A DNA stretch of 64,000 bases from a virus (IMGVR_UViG_3300006749_000012:1-64000); one strand, 5' to 3'. Counted from the first letter of the stretch, positions 1 through 7,524 are shown. Numbers and translations: made by a program. Notes: a model not told the origin generated them from the sequence alone.

Positions 1-2058
1 CCTGAATTTTATAGAACTGAAGCGCAAGGGGCAAGAAAAGGAATGGGTGCAGAAGGTTACAAGTATGGAGGGTTTGACAAAGATACAGTAGTAGAATTAC
101 CATTACCAAGAAATACTGTGCCCTTTTCTTTTAAACAACCAAATAAAGAGCAAAAAGAATTTTTAGAACAGTTTCCTAATTTTAAAGGGGCATCACAATG
201 GTTTGAGCAAAGGGGGCCACCTGCGGGTATTGATGAACTTATAGCAACTGGTAAACTACAGCCGCTATCTTTAGACCAAAGAATACAACCCCATGAAAGT
301 CCATTCTTAGAAGATGATGTTACAAGAAAAGTAGCAAGCGAACCAATGGACATTGCATTCCAATTACTCAAATCAGAAGTCTTACTTTGGCCTAAGCGAT
401 TTGATAATAAACATTTTATGATGGAAAAACCGGGTCCGGGCGGTTTTACTATGAAAGATAAGACAGGTAAACACCGAGCATTCGTATCTTTACCCAATCA
501 AGGTGGCGACTATGGAAAAGATGTTCATAGTATGACTGATGAAGAATTATTAAACTCCTTTATGGAAACAGATGCTCACGAAACTATGCATGAAACATTA
601 GGGAATATCGGAGAAGATTACGATAAACCCCTTCACAATGAATATCCTGCTATGGTAGCGGAGTATCTTCAATATGCAAGACGACCAAGAGAGCAAATCC
701 CAAGTAACGATAAAGTAAGTCAATTGTTAGATGAAGGTATGGATGATAGAGAAATTGCGATGCAAATAGCACAACGAATGGCCCCTATGCATCAACAAGT
801 TTCACCGGGACATAATATTGGTAATATTGCTCGTGTAGTTACCGGGTCACCAAACGAATCGTATGATGATATTCAAAACGGCGAACCCATGGACATCGCC
901 ATGCGGTTGCTTAAAGGTGAATATGAGGACATTCCGAAAGAGGAACACCAAAATTACTATGCAGGTTCGCTCAATGCTTTACCGGGCCATAAACCGGGCT
1001 GCGACTTACGACTGAACGGTTACTACCCTCACTATTCAGCCAGTAAATACTCTGGTAAATGCACCTGTGAGGCTCAATGCGCCAACTGCGGGGCTAAGGA
1101 AAAATGGGGCTATCCTCATAACGATACTGATTTGTGCTTTGATTGTAGCGAGAACATGGCGGGACAAGGTGTGATTGATGACCCGTTAATGAATTGGATG
1201 CACTCACAACCGGACGGTATGCCATTACCTAAAACTGATGACGAAGATTGGCGGTCAAATATAGAAACAGGCGAACCAATGGACATCGCTACGCAGTTGC
1301 TCAAAGCGAGAGTATACGATGTCGGAGGACGAGAGTTACCTGAAACGCAAACTACTCTCACTGGTCAAAGCATTGCTGAAAGGGCTCGTGCTTTGGCTAA
1401 GCCTCCTCCAAGTTCACGAGCACCTAAGCAACACACTGGTTTGAATTACCATGTAACCATACCCAAACAAGACTTAGCAAACCCGCTTAACTCAAGACGC
1501 TATGCTATCAGGCGAGGGGACACTGATGAAATAGTAGGTAGCCTGCCTATGAATCCGACCTATGGTCCGCCTAAACCTGAGTTTACTGGCTCAGGGACCG
1601 AAGATGACCCGTTCACGACTGATAGCCTAGACGAACCCCTTCCTAGAGAAACAAGTAGCATTACTTTTACTGGAGACTACAAGCCGAGTTACTCTAATAT
1701 AGACCCGGAGCACCGAGGTCAGAATCTATACGCAAGAGCACTAATGGGTTTGCTGAGCGCTGGTGATGCAGGCGCTCCGATTGTATCTACTGAGCGAAAC
1801 GCTGCATCTGAGGGCGCTCACCGTTCGCTGATGGACATGTATTCTCGTGCTGGTGGTAACTTAGAAAGTTTGACTGGTTACGAGCCTGCAAGCGAATCAG
1901 ATGCTGTGCGCTACAATCAAATATTCGATGACGGATATGGCTCTCTCAGAACTTTCGACCCCGGAGGCTTACCTGTAAGAGTTATCGATGCACCTAGCAA
2001 GCGTAGTGGAATGGACTTGGCTCAGACGGACCTTGAGGACTTTGGATTGGAAGTGTAA
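1..2058 (+). CDS. Multi-module tag-bearing protein: HExxH peptidase-like, zinc ribbon and GNAT-like segments (5' partial)
   Basis: The frame is open to base 1 and the codons before the first ATG (base 43) read as protein; that ATG has a purine run pressed against it rather than a spaced ribosome site, so the gene probably starts outside the window. Three copies of a tag, (S/G)EPMDIAxxLLK, at codons 113-124, 294-305 and 424-435 divide the protein into unlike parts. Between tags 1 and 2 lies HETMH (codons 193-197), the HExxH form of zinc metallopeptidases, with Glu214 or Glu221 as possible third ligand. Between tags 2 and 3 there are two CxxC pairs plus other cysteines (codons about 334-381), a zinc ribbon. 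After tag 3, codons about 550-620 contain DPEHRGQNLYARALM, which resembles the acetyl-CoA loop of GNAT acetyltransferases. Domain calls are motif-level. The arrangement suggests a fusion of several virion cargo proteins, each with its own tag; this is inference. Confidence 0.75.
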   Translation, partial: PEFYRTEAQGARKGMGAEGYKYGGFDKDTVVELPLPRNTVPFSFKQPNKEQKEFLEQFPNFKGASQWFEQRGPPAGIDELIATGKLQPLSLDQRIQPHESPFLEDDVTRKVASEPMDIAFQLLKSEVLLWPKRFDNKHFMMEKPGPGGFTMKDKTGKHRAFVSLPNQGGDYGKDVHSMTDEELLNSFMETDAHETMHETLGNIGEDYDKPLHNEYPAMVAEYLQYARRPREQIPSNDKVSQLLDEGMDDREIAMQIAQRMAPMHQQVSPGHNIGNIARVVTGSPNESYDDIQNGEPMDIAMRLLKGEYEDIPKEEHQNYYAGSLNALPGHKPGCDLRLNGYYPHYSASKYSGKCTCEAQCANCGAKEKWGYPHNDTDLCFDCSENMAGQGVIDDPLMNWMHSQPDGMPLPKTDDEDWRSNIETGEPMDIATQLLKARVYDVGGRELPETQTTLTGQSIAERARALAKPPPSSRAPKQHTGLNYHVTIPKQDLANPLNSRRYAIRRGDTDEIVGSLPMNPTYGPPKPEFTGSGTEDDPFTTDSLDEPLPRETSSITFTGDYKPSYSNIDPEHRGQNLYARALMGLLSAGDAGAPIVSTERNAASEGAHRSLMDMYSRAGGNLESLTGYEPASESDAVRYNQIFDDGYGSLRTFDPGGLPVRVIDAPSKRSGMDLAQTDLEDFGLEV

Positions 2059-2105
2059 CTAGACTCACCTACTAATTTATTTCCAGCACCGCCTTCGGCT
2101 TCGAC

Positions 2106-2213
2106 ATGACGAGATGTAAACTCTTAGACAGTTGGCTTGATGTGAAATCGAAAGAACTAGACAAAGCAGAAAAGAAAGCAGGAAAGGATTTAATTACAGG
2201 CCGAAAAAAGTGA
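2106..2213 (+). CDS. Small charged hypothetical protein (35 aa)
   Basis: An ATG-initiated 35-residue frame fills most of the gap between the tag-bearing protein and the HMG-CoA lyase homologue. It starts MTRCKLLDSWLDVKSKELDK, continues as a lysine-rich, probably helical sequence and ends in GRKK. Its stop overlaps the GTG that could start the next gene (GTGA), a spacing typical of coupled genes here. No clear ribosome site is seen before the ATG, and no family is recognised. The amphipathic lysine-rich composition matches the small basic proteins further on. It may be a real small protein or chance coding in a 150-base gap. Confidence 0.45.
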   Translation: MTRCKLLDSWLDVKSKELDKAEKKAGKDLITGRKK

Positions 2214-2218
2214 CGGCC

Positions 2219-3055
2219 ATGCGAATCAATGTCTATGAGGTAGGGCCTAGAGATGGCCTTCAATACCTACCTCATACGGTATCTTCGCTTGACAAGCAGA
2301 GGCTTATCAATTCGCTTTACGACGCTGGAATAGAATCTATGGAGGAGGTGTCTTTTGCACATCCGAAAGTCCTACCACAGATGGCAGATGCAGAGCAGGT
2401 GTTTACAGGCAAAGGCGCTGCTTTAGTAATGAACAAGCGTGGGTTTGAGCGGGCTAACTCAGTTGGTGTTGAGAATTTCAACATCGTATTCAGCCCATGT
2501 GAAACTTTCAACATGCGTAACATGGGTAAAAGTCGCAGCGAGATAGTTCTAATGTATAAGACATTCATGGATAAAGTGCCAAAAGAAAATGTCAGAGCAT
2601 ATATCAGCATGGCTTTCGGGAGTCCCTACTCAGGTCAAGTGTCACCTTCGGTTATGAGGAGTTGTGTGCGTGATGCTGCTATGTTTGCAGATACCATCGT
2701 TTTTGCTGATACGGTAGGAGTGGGTTGCGGTAGTGACGTTCAACGATTGGCTAGGCTTGCATTCAAGGAAGGATTGAGGCCAGCCTTACATCTGCACCAT
2801 AATGGTGATGAAAGCCGAGCAGTGTCCTTAGTAAGGGCTGGCTTACTTTCAGGTATGAAAGAATTTGACTCAAGTATAGGTGGTCTAGGCGGCTGTCCCT
2901 TCGCAGAGGGGAGTGGCGCTAATCTTTCAACTGAAACATTAGTTCGTCATCTATACGCATGGGGTTTTGAAGTAGGTGTAGATTTGAAGAAATTGAAATT
3001 AGCATCCAGCATTGCTAACGATATTAAACATGAAGGAATTGTTTTAATATCTTAA
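2219..3055 (+). CDS. Hydroxymethylglutaryl-CoA lyase homologue (HMGL-like TIM barrel)
   Basis: HMG-CoA lyase splits 3-hydroxy-3-methylglutaryl-CoA into acetyl-CoA and acetoacetate, the last step of leucine breakdown. The family signatures are present: YEVGPRDGLQ (Arg11, Asp12), EEVSFAHPKVLPQM matching the ExTSFVSPKWVPQM region, the metal-binding HxH (His191, His193), and GLGGCPFAEGSGANLSTE with the active-site-loop Cys226. The 278-residue length suits a single catalytic barrel. Differences from the usual enzyme: QNE after GPRDGL is QYL, and the Asp after HxH is His. Related DRE-TIM enzymes are possible, but the GLGGCP loop favours HMG-CoA lyase. A GTG at 2210 overlapping the previous stop could add three residues. 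The gene sits inside virion genes, so it is a probable auxiliary metabolic gene. Because archaea make membrane lipids from HMG-CoA via mevalonate, it could drain that pool or feed acetyl-CoA; this is inference. Confidence 0.85.
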   Translation: MRINVYEVGPRDGLQYLPHTVSSLDKQRLINSLYDAGIESMEEVSFAHPKVLPQMADAEQVFTGKGAALVMNKRGFERANSVGVENFNIVFSPCETFNMRNMGKSRSEIVLMYKTFMDKVPKENVRAYISMAFGSPYSGQVSPSVMRSCVRDAAMFADTIVFADTVGVGCGSDVQRLARLAFKEGLRPALHLHHNGDESRAVSLVRAGLLSGMKEFDSSIGGLGGCPFAEGSGANLSTETLVRHLYAWGFEVGVDLKKLKLASSIANDIKHEGIVLIS

Positions 3056-3091
3056 CAAACTTAAAGTGTATAGTGACTTTAGGAGTATAAC

Positions 3092-4165
3092 ATGGGCGTA
3101 AGCCGATACGGATTTGCAAATGCTTGGTCACTTCTCAAGGCCTTACCCGGCCAACAAGGTTACATGGGTTCTATTCCTCCCTCGTTAGTAGGTATGTTAG
3201 AGCGTGGTAGAGAGCAAGGTGTGCCCGGAATACCTAGAGTTAATAGAATGGTAGAGCGTGACCTCAGTCCTATTACGGACGATTATGCTTCCATGCTAAG
3301 TTCGGGCTTTGCGACAGGTGAGCCTAAAGGTAGAGAAAAACCTATGCCATCTGATTTTACAACTCAAATGCAAGACGTAGGTGGTTTCAAGACGGAGCCT
3401 GAAGAAGGATTCTTTACAGGTAGAGAGAAGTTTTTGGCAAGAGAAGGTTTAGAAGCGGCTGCTAGAAGGCAGTTAGGAGGTAACCAACGTGGCGGTAGGG
3501 TCAATGTCCGAGGCGGCTCGCAGTCAGGTATCAACGCACCACTTCGTGGTCAAGACGACGAAGGACAAAGAGTCAATCCAAGAGCAACACGCAGAAGCCC
3601 GTCTACTTTGAGAAACTTAGAAGGTATGCAAACTGGCGCTAAACTTGGCGGGCGCAGCGCAGAATTTATTGAAGAAGAACCTGAATTGACAGACGAGGAG
3701 AAACTCGCTGAGATGATGAGAGATTTAGGCATGGATGCTACTGCACAAGCGGGAGAGCCTGCACAAGCGGGAGAGCAACGAGGAAAGCCTTACAAATCAC
3801 GTATAGGTAATGACGAATTGATGGAAATAGAAGAAAGTTTGACTGCTATACATGGGCCGGAAATGGCAAGTAGAATCGTTCAATCTATGATTGACGACCC
3901 CCAGCCTCCATCCTTTAGGACTGCTGGAGTCCGCCAACAAAATCTTGACCCTCAAGGGGACAGGCCAAGCCTTGGTAGGATTATGCAAGGAGGTCCTGAC
4001 AGAGGTCAGTTCAGACCTGCATTCCCGCCTGATGAGGCGACTCAGGCTATGCTAGGTGGAGGTGCTGGAGGGCAAGCAGCGCTTCAGCAGAGGTTGATGG
4101 ACTTGGCCGCAGTAGAGGGAACAAGGGCCGGTAGAAGTCAAACCCAAATAGACAGACAAGCGTGA
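3092..4165 (+). CDS. Tag-bearing Gly/Arg-rich virion-associated protein, unknown function
   Basis: A 357-residue protein of low complexity, rich in Gly, Arg, Gln and Glu, with no recognised domain and no membrane segment. Its N-terminus, GFANAWSLLKALPG (residues 7-20), is a degenerate copy of the AW..LLK tag found in neighbours, here in first-gene position rather than internal. TAGGAGT precedes the ATG. Around residues 217-229 the protein contains a short duplicated AGEPAQAGE segment encoded by a tandem DNA repeat. The sequence looks intrinsically disordered, with short helical stretches near 205 and 245. The next gene starts within three bases of its stop. Scaffold-like or internal head protein is a guess from composition and tag. 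Confidence 0.7.
   Translation: MGVSRYGFANAWSLLKALPGQQGYMGSIPPSLVGMLERGREQGVPGIPRVNRMVERDLSPITDDYASMLSSGFATGEPKGREKPMPSDFTTQMQDVGGFKTEPEEGFFTGREKFLAREGLEAAARRQLGGNQRGGRVNVRGGSQSGINAPLRGQDDEGQRVNPRATRRSPSTLRNLEGMQTGAKLGGRSAEFIEEEPELTDEEKLAEMMRDLGMDATAQAGEPAQAGEQRGKPYKSRIGNDELMEIEESLTAIHGPEMASRIVQSMIDDPQPPSFRTAGVRQQNLDPQGDRPSLGRIMQGGPDRGQFRPAFPPDEATQAMLGGGAGGQAALQQRLMDLAAVEGTRAGRSQTQIDRQA
3743..3776 (+). repeat. 18-bp tandem duplication inside a coding sequence
   Basis: GCACAAGCGGGAGAGCCT is followed immediately by the same unit minus its last two bases, giving an in-frame AQAGEP-AQAGE duplication in the Gly/Arg-rich protein. A length multiple of three keeps the frame. It is consistent with replication slippage in a disordered segment. 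Confidence 0.85.
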
Positions 4166-4170
4166 TTGAC

Positions 4171-4515
4171 ATGAAACCAATTGACGCAGCATGGAGGGTT
4201 CTGAAAGAAGAGGACTTTGATTTACAAGCAGCATTAGATGCTAACATTGACCCAAACGACCCAATGAAACGGATGCTTGAATCAGCAAGATTACGAAATT
4301 CACCGGGTGTTAATTTACAGCCTGTAGATACTCCTCGTGTTACTCAATATCCGAGGTCACCTCGCAACCCATCAGGAGATAACAGAATTGGTATGCAACC
4401 GGCCCCTTTGCAACTTAGGCGATTACCCGATGCTCCTGAAGATATGGCTCAAACGCAATTACCGGCTCAACTAACAGCAGGTGCCACTAGTGTTGGTAGA
4501 GTAAAGCAAGAATAA
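4171..4515 (+). CDS. Small protein with N-terminal AW..LK tag
   Basis: A 114-residue protein opening MKPIDAAWRVLKEEDFDLQA, a clear copy of the P(M/I)DxAWxxLK tag placed exactly at the N-terminus. The rest is proline-, arginine- and glutamine-rich (RYP/RSPRNPSG type) and probably disordered; no domain is recognised. A GTG at 4162, overlapping the previous stop, would add three residues, but ATG 4171 puts the tag at residue 2. This protein shows the tag as a free N-terminal element, which supports reading the internal copies elsewhere as fusion boundaries. A short untranslated gap follows. Confidence 0.65.
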   Translation: MKPIDAAWRVLKEEDFDLQAALDANIDPNDPMKRMLESARLRNSPGVNLQPVDTPRVTQYPRSPRNPSGDNRIGMQPAPLQLRRLPDAPEDMAQTQLPAQLTAGATSVGRVKQE

Positions 4516-4562
4516 TTTTCGTGACACTAAAGTTCAAGTAGGGTTTTGTCCTCGGACTTAAT

Positions 4563-4745
4563 ATGGTGTGGGATTTGATAACAGGCTTGTCGCTTGTTGT
4601 AGGTTTCGGTTTAATCATAGCGACTTGGAAAGAGATAGGTCGCATGAAACAAGAAATAAGCGACTTAACCACCATGGTTAGAATATTCAGATACCGTGCT
4701 TTAGAGGAGGAAAGGGATAAACTTGCAAGGCAAAAGGAAAAGTAA
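4563..4745 (+). CDS. Small single-pass membrane protein with coiled coil
   Basis: A 60-residue protein with one N-terminal hydrophobic segment (about residues 3-20, LITGLSLVVGFGLIIA) followed by a charged helical tail (KEIGRMKQEISDL and RALEEERDKLARQKEK) that looks like a coiled coil. It has no signal-peptidase site. The layout resembles small phage membrane proteins such as spanin-like or holin-like components, but there is no lysis gene next to it, so I make no functional call. Its end overlaps the next small gene by 23 bases in another frame. Confidence 0.55.
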   Translation: MVWDLITGLSLVVGFGLIIATWKEIGRMKQEISDLTTMVRIFRYRALEEERDKLARQKEK

Positions 4746-4887
4746 ATCTTGCGTTCACTGCGGTCATCACCCCACTAGGCGTGTTTATGTCAAAGTCAAC
4801 AACGTATTCCGAGGAATCGCTTGGCTTTGCAATCAGTGTGATGAGTTTACTAAGGAACCTATGGAACTAAATACTTCAATAGAATAG
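4723..4887 (+). CDS. Small zinc-ribbon protein (54 aa, TTG start)
   Basis: From TTG at 4723, after a purine-rich GAGGAGGAAAGGG stretch, a 54-residue frame reads CVHC near residue 10 and CNQC near residue 36. That spacing forms a compact four-cysteine zinc ribbon with a basic start (KRKSKS) and an RRVYVKVNN beta-like middle. It overlaps the end of the membrane-protein gene by 23 bases. The two CxxC pairs at ribbon spacing in such a short frame make chance unlikely. Probably nucleic-acid or protein binding; no family name is claimed. Curiously it ends in EPMELNTSIE, echoing the EPM tag, which may be coincidence. Confidence 0.6.
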   Translation: MQGKRKSKSCVHCGHHPTRRVYVKVNNVFRGIAWLCNQCDEFTKEPMELNTSIE

Positions 4888-4893
4888 ATTAAC

Positions 4894-4963
4894 TGGGTCA
4901 GCAGCCATCCTTTCTAGTGTATTTCAATTGGGCTCATTAACAAACACCTCCGCTGCTGACCCA
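4894..4963 (+). repeat. Perfect 12-bp inverted repeat with 46-base loop
   Basis: TGGGTCAGCAGC (4894-4905) is exactly repeated in reverse complement as GCTGCTGACCCA (4952-4963), in the 113-base gap before the gene at 5001. A short T run (CTTTTTG) follows at 4971-4977. It could be a long hairpin acting as terminator or RNA-processing site, or a protein-binding site. The 46-base loop is long for a simple terminator. The stem is certain from the sequence; its role is not. Confidence 0.6.
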
Positions 4964-5000
4964 CCCTAATCTTTTTGTCTATGTTTGGCATGGGCGGTCT

Positions 5001-5393
5001 ATGACCGATAATATCTACTGGCTTACAGAAGCCGACGTTATCGGTAAAACAGATTGGTCAGACGTGTCTTTTTGCGACTGTTGCAGTCCGTTAGAACTCA
5101 GTCTTGCAGTCATGAAGGCTAAACGAAAGTCAAAGCCGTTTCATGGTTACAACAAAAACAAACACGCTCGCACTGGAGGACTAAGTGCTAAAGGTCGTGC
5201 TGCTGCAAAGCGAAAAACAGGCGCTAATCTCAAGCGTCCTGTTACTAAGAAGCCAAGTAAACTCAAGCGTGGTAGCAAGGCCGCTAAGCGCCGTAAGTCC
5301 TTTTGCGCTCGTATGAGCGGAGTCAAGGGACCAACCTCTAAACAAGGTAAATTAACACCGAAAGGTGCAGCATTAAAGAGGTGGAACTGTTGA
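5001..5393 (+). CDS. Basic DUF6321-like virion protein
   Basis: A 130-residue, strongly basic protein. From about residue 50 it carries GGLSAKGRAAAKRKTGANLK, then KAAKRRKSFCARMSG and a C-terminal ALKRWNC, the pattern I know from a domain of unknown function (DUF6321) common in marine phages and large algal viruses. The N-terminal 45 residues are acidic and contain FCDCC, a possible extra metal site. The ATG follows GGGCGG. The domain has no established activity; its charge suggests DNA contact, perhaps condensing packaged DNA. The next gene starts at TTG overlapping its stop. Confidence 0.75.
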   Translation: MTDNIYWLTEADVIGKTDWSDVSFCDCCSPLELSLAVMKAKRKSKPFHGYNKNKHARTGGLSAKGRAAAKRKTGANLKRPVTKKPSKLKRGSKAAKRRKSFCARMSGVKGPTSKQGKLTPKGAALKRWNC

Positions 5394-5872
5394 TTTTAGT
5401 CAAATCTTCATCAGAAGATAATTTTAGACCACGACCTATTCTTGGTAACCGTATTCTAACACCTATTAGAGATGATGATAAAAAAGAAGAGCCTAAGTTT
5501 AGACCACGACCTATTCTTGGGTCTATTTTACAAACAGCGACGGGTAACAACAACACACAGATTTCTGCCGGTGGTGATGTAAGGACTAACTTACCTCAAG
5601 AACCAATTCCTCAACTCAGTCCTATGGATTTGGCTATGGAAGAAATCAGAGCAGCGCAAAAGCAACGGGAAGCACATGCGAAACAGTTAGAAGAGCAAGC
5701 AAAACAGTATGCACAGTTTGAGGAGATGATGGGTGGTGCTTTTAGAGATGCTACCGGAAGAATGATAACAGGATTATCCGAAGAAGCAAGAGATTACATT
5801 GGTATTTTAATGGCTCAAGGAATGGATGCTAACGAAGCAGAAGATGCAGCAAGACAACAATTTGGTGAGTAA
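5390..5872 (+). CDS. Tag-bearing protein with duplicated RPRPILG segment
   Basis: The best start is TTG at 5390, seven bases after AGGTGGA and overlapping the previous stop; it gives an N-terminus (M)ILVKSSSEDN that matches the ILVK element at other N-termini in this window. Residues about 11-45 hold two copies of FRPRPILG separated by an acidic spacer. A degenerate PMDLAMEEI tag sits near residue 76, leading into a Gln/Glu-rich coiled coil (about 76-115). The last 40 residues look like a compact helical domain (EEARDYIGILMAQGMDANEA, UBA-like in pattern). No family is recognised. An upstream GTG at 5381 would add three residues. Probable virion-associated protein by context. Confidence 0.6.
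   Translation: MILVKSSSEDNFRPRPILGNRILTPIRDDDKKEEPKFRPRPILGSILQTATGNNNTQISAGGDVRTNLPQEPIPQLSPMDLAMEEIRAAQKQREAHAKQLEEQAKQYAQFEEMMGGAFRDATGRMITGLSEEARDYIGILMAQGMDANEAEDAARQQFGE
5423..5520 (+). repeat. Pair of identical 23-bp direct repeats
   Basis: The same 23 bases occur at 5423-5445 and 5498-5520, 75 bases apart and in frame, encoding FRPRPILG twice. Exact identity at the DNA level, including synonymous positions, points to a recent duplication or conversion rather than old protein-level constraint. Confidence 0.9.
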
Positions 5873-5891
5873 TAAAGAGGTGAAACTGTTA

Positions 5892-6569
5892 ATGTCGGCT
5901 TGGTATGAACTTCTAAAGAAAAAAAAGGATGTAGATTTGACTTTACCACGAGGTAAAGAAATGGTCTTACAAGCCGAAGATAAAGACTACGAAAGAGGTT
6001 TGCTAGTGACACTGCTAAAGAACGGAGGTTATGATATGGCTTACTGGTATGATAAGCATGAACCTTATCCAATAGAAGTATTAGTTGACGGTAAGTCTAT
6101 TAAGAAAGATGCTAAGAAAGTTACAATGAAGTTCCATCCTGAACTGAAGAAATCGGTTTTAGTTACAGGTCGTCGCATCGTAAAAGCAGACATTGAACAA
6201 ATAATACTTGACGAAATAGAAAAAGAGGGTGGTGCTTTGGGTATGAAAAACCTAAGAAAGGTAGTTCCTGACGAGGAAAAATTGAAATCTACACTTGATG
6301 ATATGGTCAGAAGGGGAGTTATATTCATTCACGAAGATGGAGATATTTATACTCACAAACCTACGGATGAGATGGAAAAGGGGTGCGCTTGTGAACACTG
6401 CTTTGGTATAGACAGTGCTTTTGATTTCTTAGAAAAGAAACTTTGTCCAGCAGGTAAAGCCGCAGCCAAGCGCAAATTCAAAGTCTACCCTTCTGCTTAT
6501 GCTAACGGTTGGGCAGTTCAATACTGCCGAGGTAAGTTTAGAAAGAAGAAGAAGGGGAAAAAGAAATGA
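5892..6569 (+). CDS. Winged-helix-like protein with YPSAYANGWAV basic C-terminal domain
   Basis: ATG 5892 is chosen because GAGGTGA lies just before it; the frame is open further upstream to 5826. The protein begins MSAWYELLKKKK, another degenerate AW..LLK tag. Residues about 98-145 (IEQIILDEIEKEGGALGMKN through VIFIHEDGDIYTH) have the pattern of a winged helix-turn-helix. A CxCxxC group follows (CACEHC, near 167-172). The C-terminal GKAAAKRKFKVYPSAYANGW block is a family common in marine phages and algal viruses (DUF5872-like), very basic. Probably a DNA-binding virion protein. The next gene overlaps by ATGA. Confidence 0.7.
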   Translation: MSAWYELLKKKKDVDLTLPRGKEMVLQAEDKDYERGLLVTLLKNGGYDMAYWYDKHEPYPIEVLVDGKSIKKDAKKVTMKFHPELKKSVLVTGRRIVKADIEQIILDEIEKEGGALGMKNLRKVVPDEEKLKSTLDDMVRRGVIFIHEDGDIYTHKPTDEMEKGCACEHCFGIDSAFDFLEKKLCPAGKAAAKRKFKVYPSAYANGWAVQYCRGKFRKKKKGKKK

Positions 6570-7519
6570 GTCGCTGCACTTGCTACGATACTTTAGTCAT
6601 TAAGAACCTTAATCGATGGTTCAAAGAAAAGTGGGTAGATGTTAGTAGAAAAGACCCTAAGACAGGTAAGCATCCTCCTTGTGGTAGAAGTAAGGCTAAG
6701 AAAGGTCGTAAAGGCTATCCTAAATGTAGACCAAGTGTAAAAGTTAGTAGTAAAACTCCAAAGACTTCAGGTTCAATGAGCGAGGGTCAAAAACGTGCAG
6801 CCACTAAAAGAAAGCGCTCAAAGAGACAGGGTGTCGGTGGTAAGCCTACGATAGTCAAACGAGACATGTCTCATTGTAACTGTGGTGCGCCCAAAGGGTT
6901 TTCTTGCAAAGCGCATTGTAAAAGCAAACAAATGAAAAAAAGCGTGTTAATAAAAGCACCACGTATACCTCGCAAAAAGGGACAACCCGCTGGCTCAAAG
7001 AAACACTCTGATTTGTATACCGACGAGAATCCAAAAGGCACCATACATGGTCTAGGGTTCAAGAATCCAGCAAAGGCTCGCCAATCAGTATCCAAAATCA
7101 AAAACAGCAGCCGCAGCCACGCTCACAAAACACAAGCAGCGATTGCCATGGAGCAAAGGGCTGATGAAATGGGTAAGAAACAGGAGGCTGCTATTTATCG
7201 TAAATTCATCGAGCAGCAGAAAAAGAAAACCAAACAGATGAAAAAGTCAATATTAGTCAAAAGTCCCAAGTCACCTGAAGCAAAGCGTCACAAGTTAGAG
7301 TATGATAAAAAATACGAATCTACTCCTGAGCGTGTAAAATATCGTGAGGAGTTGAATCGTGAACGTAGAAAGCGTGGTATCTACGGCAGAGGAGGACCTG
7401 ATATGAGTCACACAAAAGACCACACACTAGTAGCAGAAAGCCCTCATGCGAACAGGGCTAGGCACTTCAAAGAACGGGGGACACTTAAATCAAATGACTT
7501 TTATGTCATGGTAAGGTGA
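6566..7519 (+). CDS. Highly basic three-module virion protein (fused DUF5872-like and related domains)
   Basis: A 317-residue, Lys/Arg-rich protein made of three separate modules. Module 1 (about 1-95) has EKWVDVSRKD, PPCGRSKAKKGRKGYPKCRP and AATKRKRSK, typical of DUF5872-like viral proteins. Module 2 (about 125-230) has HSDLYTDENPKGTIHGLGF and SSRSHAHKTQAAIAMEQRA. Module 3 (about 240-315) has TPERVKYREELNRERRKRGI, DMSHTKDHTL and SPHANRARHFK, both small families I recognise from marine viruses as separate genes. Modules 2 and 3 are each preceded by MKKSVLIKAP or MKKSILVKSP, as though two N-termini had been fused in. A cysteine cluster HCNCGAPKGFSCKAHCK lies before the first. Likely DNA-binding, possibly nucleoid-condensing cargo; the function is inferred. 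Confidence 0.75.
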   Translation: MSRCTCYDTLVIKNLNRWFKEKWVDVSRKDPKTGKHPPCGRSKAKKGRKGYPKCRPSVKVSSKTPKTSGSMSEGQKRAATKRKRSKRQGVGGKPTIVKRDMSHCNCGAPKGFSCKAHCKSKQMKKSVLIKAPRIPRKKGQPAGSKKHSDLYTDENPKGTIHGLGFKNPAKARQSVSKIKNSSRSHAHKTQAAIAMEQRADEMGKKQEAAIYRKFIEQQKKKTKQMKKSILVKSPKSPEAKRHKLEYDKKYESTPERVKYREELNRERRKRGIYGRGGPDMSHTKDHTLVAESPHANRARHFKERGTLKSNDFYVMVR

Positions 7520-7524
7520 ATCTC

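Noticed and set aside
2093-2101. GCCTTCGGC mini-hairpin as terminator
   Set aside because: Only a three-base stem, no T run, and it lies just before a likely small gene.
4906-4951. Seven-codon minus-strand frame with GGAGGTG in the loop of the inverted repeat
   Set aside because: Too short to support as a gene; mentioned only as part of the repeat.
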